From Snowella sp031396835 (GTDB lineage: Bacteria; Cyanobacteriota; Cyanobacteriia; Cyanobacteriales; Microcystaceae), in assembly GCA_031396835.1 (NCBI GenBank), contig JANNLO010000043.1:1-8509 (forward strand): a stretch of DNA of 8,509 nt, given 5' to 3'. The notes under the pieces were generated by a model. The model searched no databases. It was not told where the DNA came from and saw only the letters and a list, made by a program, of their open reading frames with translations. Position numbers and translations under genes: made by a program. Shown piece after piece: positions 5,733 to 8,509 of the stretch (positions are counted from its first letter, which is position 1; every line of letters starts with the position of its first letter).

Positions 5733-6122
5733 ATGCCTAAAACAACTCAATCTAAACCTTTAACTGGCCAAGATTTAATTCAAAAAGTTAAAGATCTTGG
5801 CAACGTCAGCAAAGAAGAAAAAGCCAGAGAATGCGGTTATTCTGCCGAAACCAAAAATGGAATCGAGCGAGTAAATATGATGAAATTCCTCAACGCTTTA
5901 ATTGATGCAGAAGGAATTGACTTAGATAGTACGCTCAATGGTCAAGGTCGAGGTGGACGTTCTGCTAGTTATCGCATTAGTGTTCAATCTAATGGCAATT
6001 TGTTAATTGGTTCAGCTTATACCAAAAAGATGAATTTGCAGTCTGGGGATGAATTTGAAATTACCTTGGGACGCAAACATATTCACCTAAAACAAGTTGG
6101 TTCTGGTGACGAAGAAATCTAG
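5733..6122 (+). CDS. Cyanobacterial AbrB-like transcriptional regulator (cyAbrB)
   Basis: cyAbrB proteins are global DNA-binding regulators of carbon/nitrogen balance and hydrogenase genes in cyanobacteria. Unlike Bacillus AbrB, they carry the swapped-hairpin DNA-binding domain at the C-terminus. The 129-residue product shows this layout: an N-terminal cyanobacterial domain (LTGQDLIQKVKDLGNVSKEE at 10-29, ARECGY at 31-36, VNMMKFLNALIDAEGI at 47-62) and an AbrB hairpin (SYRISVQSNGNLLIGSAYTK at 79-98, GDEFEITLGRKHIHLKQV at 105-122). The only cysteine is Cys34, at the position I recall as glutathionylated in Synechocystis AbrB2; I cannot settle between the two paralogous clades by eye. The ATG has only a weak GAAG upstream. 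It is transcribed away from rrf2, and oppositely oriented terminators follow it. Confidence 0.92.
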   Translation: MPKTTQSKPLTGQDLIQKVKDLGNVSKEEKARECGYSAETKNGIERVNMMKFLNALIDAEGIDLDSTLNGQGRGGRSASYRISVQSNGNLLIGSAYTKKMNLQSGDEFEITLGRKHIHLKQVGSGDEEI

Positions 6123-6126
6123 CAAT

Positions 6127-6165
6127 AAAAAAAGACATTGTTTAGCTGCGAACTAAGCAACGTCT
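6127..6165 (-). terminator. Intrinsic terminator of the right-hand minus-strand cluster
   Basis: On the minus strand a long stem (AGACGTTGCTTAG with CTAAACAATGTCT, one mismatch and one G-U pair) with a short loop is followed by seven T residues (6127-6133). It lies about 125 bases past the stop of the antitoxin-like gene and immediately after the converging cyAbrB stop, protecting cyAbrB from antisense read-through. In the plus direction the same hairpin lacks a T-tract. Confidence 0.7.
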
Positions 6166-6209
6166 AACACTAGGCTCAAGTTTAAAATTAATTCAAATTA
6201 ATTGAAAGA

Positions 6210-6260
6210 AGAAGTTACTATCCGATTGGTGTAGTGGCTTCTTTCTTGTTTCTTATATTG
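6210..6260 (+). terminator. Terminator of cyAbrB
   Basis: AGAAGTTACTA (6210-6220) pairs with TAGTGGCTTCT (6232-6242) over eleven positions, two of them G-U, around an eleven-base loop. A T-rich tail follows (TTCTTGTTTCTT). It lies about 90 bases past the cyAbrB stop. The T-tract is interrupted, so termination may be incomplete. Confidence 0.5.
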
Positions 6261-6291
6261 TAGTATTTTACAGGCTTGAGGCGATCGCATT

Positions 6292-6522
6292 TTAATAAAG
6301 TTTGAGCAAACAAGATTTAATTTTACCTTCAGCAATTTCCTGTTTAGCTTGTTTGGCGGGTTTAATCAAATTATGTTGGGTTTTGCTGACTAGGTTATCC
6401 CACTCTAGTTCATTTTGAAGACTAGCAATATATTCTCGAAGATGTTCTATGAGTTGCGTTTGGGCTGTCTCTGGGAGAGATTCGATCATTTGGGTAACGG
6501 TGGCAATGTTTTCGGAAGACAT
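6292..6522 (-). CDS. Antitoxin-like small protein without a neighbouring toxin (76 aa)
   Basis: The sequence (ATVTQMIESLPETAQTQLIE, then HLREYIASLQNELEWDNLV, then AKQAKQEIAEGK) is the pattern I associate with short cyanobacterial proteins of about 70-80 residues that precede RelE/ParE-type toxins. The usual traits are a LP...Q..L..HL..YI start, a central WD, and a KA...KQEIAEGK end. This is a family-resemblance inference. The last nine residues (SCLLKLY tail) do not look like the usual ending, so a frameshift near 6305-6315 is possible. No toxin ORF follows: the next 170 bases hold only terminators and then convergent cyAbrB. No Shine-Dalgarno is visible. It may be a solitary remnant antitoxin. 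Confidence 0.6.
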   Translation of the reverse strand: MSSENIATVTQMIESLPETAQTQLIEHLREYIASLQNELEWDNLVSKTQHNLIKPAKQAKQEIAEGKIKSCLLKLY

Positions 6523-6591
6523 AGGTTAAATTTAGATTTTTAACGGTAGAAATTAAAGAGAGTAGCTTATAAAGATCTTATTATTATTGAC

Positions 6592-6819
6592 TTATTTAAG
6601 GCTGACTATTTCTCGTTTTTTCTTAATAGTAATCATTGCAATTTGAGATTCAGCTACTTCTACTGTCTCTTGATAAATTAAGCTTTCTATACTGTAGCCA
6701 TCTTCTAGACTGTTGGACATTGGATAATATTCGACAATTGTGCCAATACTCCCTTTTTTTAGACCGAATTGAGGAATATTTTGGGTTAGTTGAACTTGAG
6801 AAAATAGAGAAAATTTCAT
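6592..6819 (-). CDS. DUF4926-type small protein (75 aa)
   Basis: The N-terminal half (KFSLFSQVQLTQNIPQFGLK, then KGSIGTIVEYY) has the beta-rich pattern typical of DUF4926: a hydrophobic strand, .L...P..GL..G..GT.VE, then a strand region ending in a hydrophobic residue-rich ESQIAMI. In many cyanobacteria such genes sit beside a DUF6883 gene in toxin-antitoxin-like pairs (from memory). No such partner is present here. The C-terminal KKKREIVSLK is an unusual basic tail. The start is not supported by a clear Shine-Dalgarno. It lies 46 bases after the two-TM gene and 69 bases before the antitoxin-like gene, all on the same strand, though a terminator-like hairpin precedes it. Confidence 0.65.
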   Translation of the reverse strand: MKFSLFSQVQLTQNIPQFGLKKGSIGTIVEYYPMSNSLEDGYSIESLIYQETVEVAESQIAMITIKKKREIVSLK

Positions 6820-6832
6820 TTGAAGCTAAAAG

Positions 6833-6858
6833 AAAAAAATTTTGTGCGTGGGACACAC
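6833..6858 (-). terminator. Terminator-like hairpin after the two-TM gene
   Basis: On the minus strand GTGTGT (6853-6858) pairs with ACGCAC (6844-6849), one G-U pair, around a three-base loop. After four A residues comes a run of seven T. It starts eight bases after the stop of the two-TM gene. The surrounding GTAGGGTGTGTCCCACGCAC also resembles a short dispersed repeat common in cyanobacterial intergenic DNA, so it may be a repeat that serves as a terminator. Confidence 0.45.
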
Positions 6859-6865
6859 CCTACAA

Positions 6866-7378
6866 CTAATTCATCCCAAAGAATTTCCGAATATTTTTTC
6901 TGAGATCTTGTCTCTGCTGATTAGATAAAGCTTTTGCTTTTGAAACCAAAGCGATTACCCCATCCTCCAGTAGGCTATCAATTTTCTGATGACGTACATC
7001 AGTTTTTTTTTCGCTGTTTTGTATTTGTTCATATAAAGGTTTATATTTTGAGCCTACTTCTTTAATCGCTATAGGTAATTCTCGATCACGATATAATTCC
7101 CACAACGCCGCAGAGGCAGAAACACCAATAGCAACTGCAATCATTATTCCTGGTGGACTTAATAAAAATGTAACAAGCGAAGTTGCAAAAGCTATTCCTG
7201 AAAGAGATAGAATTGCAGCTAAAGCAACAAAAACCCACCATCCTTGACGGAGAATTTCAAGTATTATTTCTAACACTTCAGAACTTTTTATTTCAAAAAG
7301 CTCATTAAGATCACAAGTTTCATTTGCGGCTTTCACCAAATCTACCATAAATAGGTTGAATGCAGTGTATCTGTCCAT
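6866..7378 (-). CDS. Unknown two-transmembrane protein (170 aa)
   Basis: I do not recognise this protein. Residues 1-45 are a soluble helical segment (MDRYTAFNLFMVDLVKAANE and following). Residues 47-73 (WWVFVALAAILSLSGIAFAT and on) form one long hydrophobic helix. After a PP turn (75-76), residues 77-94 (GIMIAVAIGVSASAALW) form a second, rich in small residues. The rest (96-170) is a charged cytoplasmic-type tail with coiled-coil tendency, ending basic (RKNIRKFFGMN). A helical hairpin with small residues in the second helix resembles oligomerising or pore-lining segments, but this is only suggestive. GGAG lies seven bases upstream of the ATG, a good start. The gene follows the 223-residue gene by 57 bases, so the two are probably one operon. 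Confidence 0.8.
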   Translation of the reverse strand: MDRYTAFNLFMVDLVKAANETCDLNELFEIKSSEVLEIILEILRQGWWVFVALAAILSLSGIAFATSLVTFLLSPPGIMIAVAIGVSASAALWELYRDRELPIAIKEVGSKYKPLYEQIQNSEKKTDVRHQKIDSLLEDGVIALVSKAKALSNQQRQDLRKNIRKFFGMN

Positions 7379-7435
7379 AAAATAGCTCCAGAGTTTAAGA
7401 AAATTAACATCGAATTTTTGTTTTTACAAAATGGA

Positions 7436-8107
7436 TTAAGCGAGTTTTTGCAAATAAATTAAGCAAGATTTACTCTCTTGAATAATATCCTCCTTGATCG
7501 ATTCTTCTTCCATTTCAAGCAATGGACGCAATTGATTGCTAGGAAGGCCTTGAGAACCTATTCCTAAATTACACTTTTCAATTTGAGATTCAATTTTTTT
7601 AAGCTGTCTTTTATATTCTTTAGAAAAGAAACTAGCATCAAAAATTTCGACTCCCATATCTGGATACTGAGATGTAAACTCATACACTTGAGTTATAGAA
7701 TCTTTATAGGAACCAAGTATGCAATAATAAGAGAAACGTCCTAAGTAACCTAATGCAATTAGTTTTTTATTCGGAATTGTAACCGATGTGCCTCTAGTAT
7801 CTTGATTAGGATCAAGACAAATTAATTCAGTAAAACCTTGATAAGCCGCATTTAAACTGTTGTTTTTAGCCGATGTATTTTTAGATCTTATAGAATCTAA
7901 GATAAAGATATTTGATTTGGCCGCAATTCTAATGACTTGATTGTCAATTTTTTGCTCTATTCTCTCAAGAACAATATCTTGAAGTTGTAATGATCTAATC
8001 ATTGTTTTGTGGTTTTCTATCAGCTTATCAGCATTATTGGAAAGCTGTTTAAGAATTCCTAGACAGGTGCTAACTAATTTGGCAATAGTTAATGTTTGCT
8101 CTAGCAT
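7436..8107 (-). CDS. Unknown soluble protein, partner of the two-TM protein (223 aa)
   Basis: I do not recognise this protein. The N-terminal 65 residues are a long amphipathic helical stretch (TLTIAKLVSTCLGILKQLSN, then QDIVLERIEQKI), likely coiled coil. A middle region (about 85-150) has mixed helix/strand character, including NAAYQGFTELICLDPNQDTR and KLIALGYLGRFSYYCILGSY. It could be TPR-like or an alpha/beta domain, but no catalytic motif stands out. The last third (160-223) is charged helix again (KRQLKKIESQIEKC, EMEEESIKEDII). There is no signal peptide or membrane helix. The ATG lacks a close Shine-Dalgarno, and it overlaps the end (TAG) of the interrupted upstream small ORF as ATGCTAG, suggesting that it was once translationally coupled. 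It precedes the two-TM gene. Confidence 0.8.
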   Translation of the reverse strand: MLEQTLTIAKLVSTCLGILKQLSNNADKLIENHKTMIRSLQLQDIVLERIEQKIDNQVIRIAAKSNIFILDSIRSKNTSAKNNSLNAAYQGFTELICLDPNQDTRGTSVTIPNKKLIALGYLGRFSYYCILGSYKDSITQVYEFTSQYPDMGVEIFDASFFSKEYKRQLKKIESQIEKCNLGIGSQGLPSNQLRPLLEMEEESIKEDIIQESKSCLIYLQKLA

Positions 8108-8232
8108 TTTTCGTTAATTCCATTTAGACGACGATTAACAAATCACTTTTGGATTGCATCATCATCACGGTTATGCAAAACATAAGTCCGTAACTCCTGA
8201 AGAGCGATCGCATCAAACTTAGATTCAATCAT
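8101..8232 (-). pseudogene. DUF6887-like small gene interrupted by an in-frame TGA
   Basis: ATG at 8230-8232 opens a 29-codon frame (with LQELRTYVLHNRDDD at 11-25) that stops at TGA 8143-8145. The LQELR.YVL..R.DD..A motif is one I recall from the short cyanobacterial DUF6887 family, in which the sequence continues as an aromatic, D/R-containing helix. Reading through the TGA gives FVNRRLNGINEK and stays open until a TAG at 8101-8103 that overlaps the ATG of the 223-residue gene. A nonsense mutation in a formerly longer, coupled gene is the simplest reading. The ATG overlaps the end of the DUF6888-like ORF. A HIP1 site lies inside (8204-8211). The family name is from memory. Confidence 0.55.
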
Positions 8233-8356
8233 CGCCAGCCAAAATAAAAAGCTGACCATCACGCTCATCTAGCCTGACGACATAGATAGGACGATAAGTA
8301 TTTGTTAGAGACTGACAAAGATAAATACATCGTAATCCTTGCTCATTAGTTGGCAG
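8225..8356 (-). CDS. DUF6888-like small ORF with a non-ATG start (43 codons)
   Basis: The frame reads LPTNEQGLRCIYLCQSLTNT, then YRPIYVVRLDERDGQLFILA and GDD. The pattern of C..LC..LTN.Y.PIY.VRLDER.G..FILAG is what I recall from the cyanobacterial DUF6888 family (about 58 residues, usually beside a DUF6887 gene). There is no ATG or GTG in frame: the frame is closed by TAG at 8369-8371, and a perfect AGGAGG (8365-8370) sits eight bases before CTG (8354-8356), the likely start. ATT at 8360-8362 is too close to the Shine-Dalgarno. The ORF ends about 15 residues early for the family and overlaps the next ATG as ATGATTGA. It is either a short functional member or a decayed copy. Confidence 0.5.
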   Translation of the reverse strand: MPTNEQGLRCIYLCQSLTNTYRPIYVVRLDERDGQLFILAGDD

Positions 8357-8364
8357 AAGAATAA

Positions 8365-8370
8365 CCTCCT
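8365..8370 (-). promoter_or_regulatory. Perfect Shine-Dalgarno AGGAGG pointing at a CTG
   Basis: AGGAGG on the minus strand lies eight bases before CTG 8354-8356 and only five bases from the terminal sequence of the insertion element. It is the strongest ribosome-binding site in the right-hand cluster, although the ORF it serves lacks a standard start codon. Confidence 0.55.
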
Positions 8371-8375
8371 AATTA

Positions 8376-8509
8376 GGGCTTGCTGAAAAAGTCAAAAAAC
8401 AGGGAGAGGGGATTAATTTATGAATCTAAGGAGAGTAAAACATAACTTTTAAATATTTTATCAAAACGAAGCATAAGCTGAGCTAATAAGATGACAGAGA
8501 AATAACCTT
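8376..8509 (-). mobile_element. End of an insertion sequence entering from the right
   Basis: The element's end appears to be GGGCTTGCTGAAAAAGTC (8376-8393, plus-strand reading), a type of terminus I recall from cyanobacterial insertion sequences. A transposase-like C-terminus reads towards it on the minus strand and stops 24 bases inside it. The flanking CTAATTAG (8369-8376) is palindromic and may include the target site. The other end, the duplication and the family cannot be seen in this window. Confidence 0.6.
8418..8509 (-). CDS. C-terminal fragment of an IS transposase
   Basis: A frame open from the right edge encodes GYFSVILLAQLMLRFDKIFK, then SYVLLSLDS, and stops with TAA at 8418-8420, just inside the element's terminal sequence. 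Position and orientation (a C-terminus reading to the IS end) are typical of a transposase. The residues themselves are too few to assign a family, and the hydrophobic QLMLRF segment is only weakly diagnostic. The rest of the gene lies outside the window. Confidence 0.5.
   Translation of the reverse strand, partial: GYFSVILLAQLMLRFDKIFKSYVLLSLDS

Larger units (their letters stand above)
3105..8211. repeat. HIP1 octamers (GCGATCGC), eight copies
   Basis: Copies begin at 3105, 3536, 3616, 3929, 4262, 5317, 6281 and 8204. HIP1 is a palindrome strongly over-represented in many cyanobacterial genomes and supports the taxonomic call. Seven of the eight fall between 3105 and 6288. None occurs in 1-3104 or in 6289-8203. 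Confidence 0.9.

Noticed and set aside
6181..6205. Tandem AAATTAATT in the gap after cyAbrB
   Set aside because: It is short, low-complexity AT sequence. Two copies are not enough to call a repeat array.
6636..6869. ORFs on both strands overlapping the DUF4926-type gene
   Set aside because: They lie in other frames of the same DNA, lack ribosome-binding sites, and have composition expected of shadows.

Overview
The window looks like cyanobacterial chromosome. It carries psbO (photosystem II manganese-stabilising protein), a cyanobacterial-type AbrB regulator, a cyanobacterial-style Rrf2 regulator, and eight copies of the octamer GCGATCGC (the HIP1 motif) in AT-rich DNA. I cannot name the genus; a unicellular or colonial AT-rich lineage would fit.

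Left part (1-1622): a minus-strand run of small accessory genes. In transcription order these are a TM2-like/SHOCT membrane protein, an 88-residue coiled-coil protein, and the first 31 codons of a gene that runs off the left edge and may be an IS630-type transposase. A divergent plus-strand gene encodes a free-standing helix-turn-helix domain of a kind usually fused to cyanobacterial signalling proteins. After a gene-poor stretch comes psbO (1961-2794, minus), with a good intrinsic terminator, a symmetric AT-rich element just past its stop codon, and a TATAAT box upstream.

Core part (2800-6260): a plus-strand 109-residue cyanobacterial protein of unknown function that appears to be translated by coupling to an 11-codon leader ORF; tRNA-Gln(UUG) on the minus strand with its own promoter just past the cbiB stop; then, all on the minus strand and transcribed rrf2 -> GFA-domain protein -> cbiB (cobalamin biosynthesis). 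Divergent from rrf2 is the cyAbrB gene, whose presumed 5' leader can be drawn as an H-type pseudoknot. All but one of the HIP1 sites lie in this part.

Right part (6127-8509): two oppositely oriented terminators separate cyAbrB from a minus-strand accessory cluster. In transcription order the cluster holds two eroded small ORFs (resembling DUF6888 and DUF6887), a 223-residue soluble protein and a 170-residue two-TM protein that I do not recognise, a DUF4926-type protein, and a 76-residue antitoxin-like protein with no toxin beside it. An insertion sequence enters from the right edge: its transposase C-terminus and terminal sequence end a few bases before the Shine-Dalgarno of the first small ORF. 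The unknown 223/170 pair, with broken toxin-antitoxin-like genes around it and an IS at the edge, is the most likely place for something undescribed. No function can be assigned from sequence alone.
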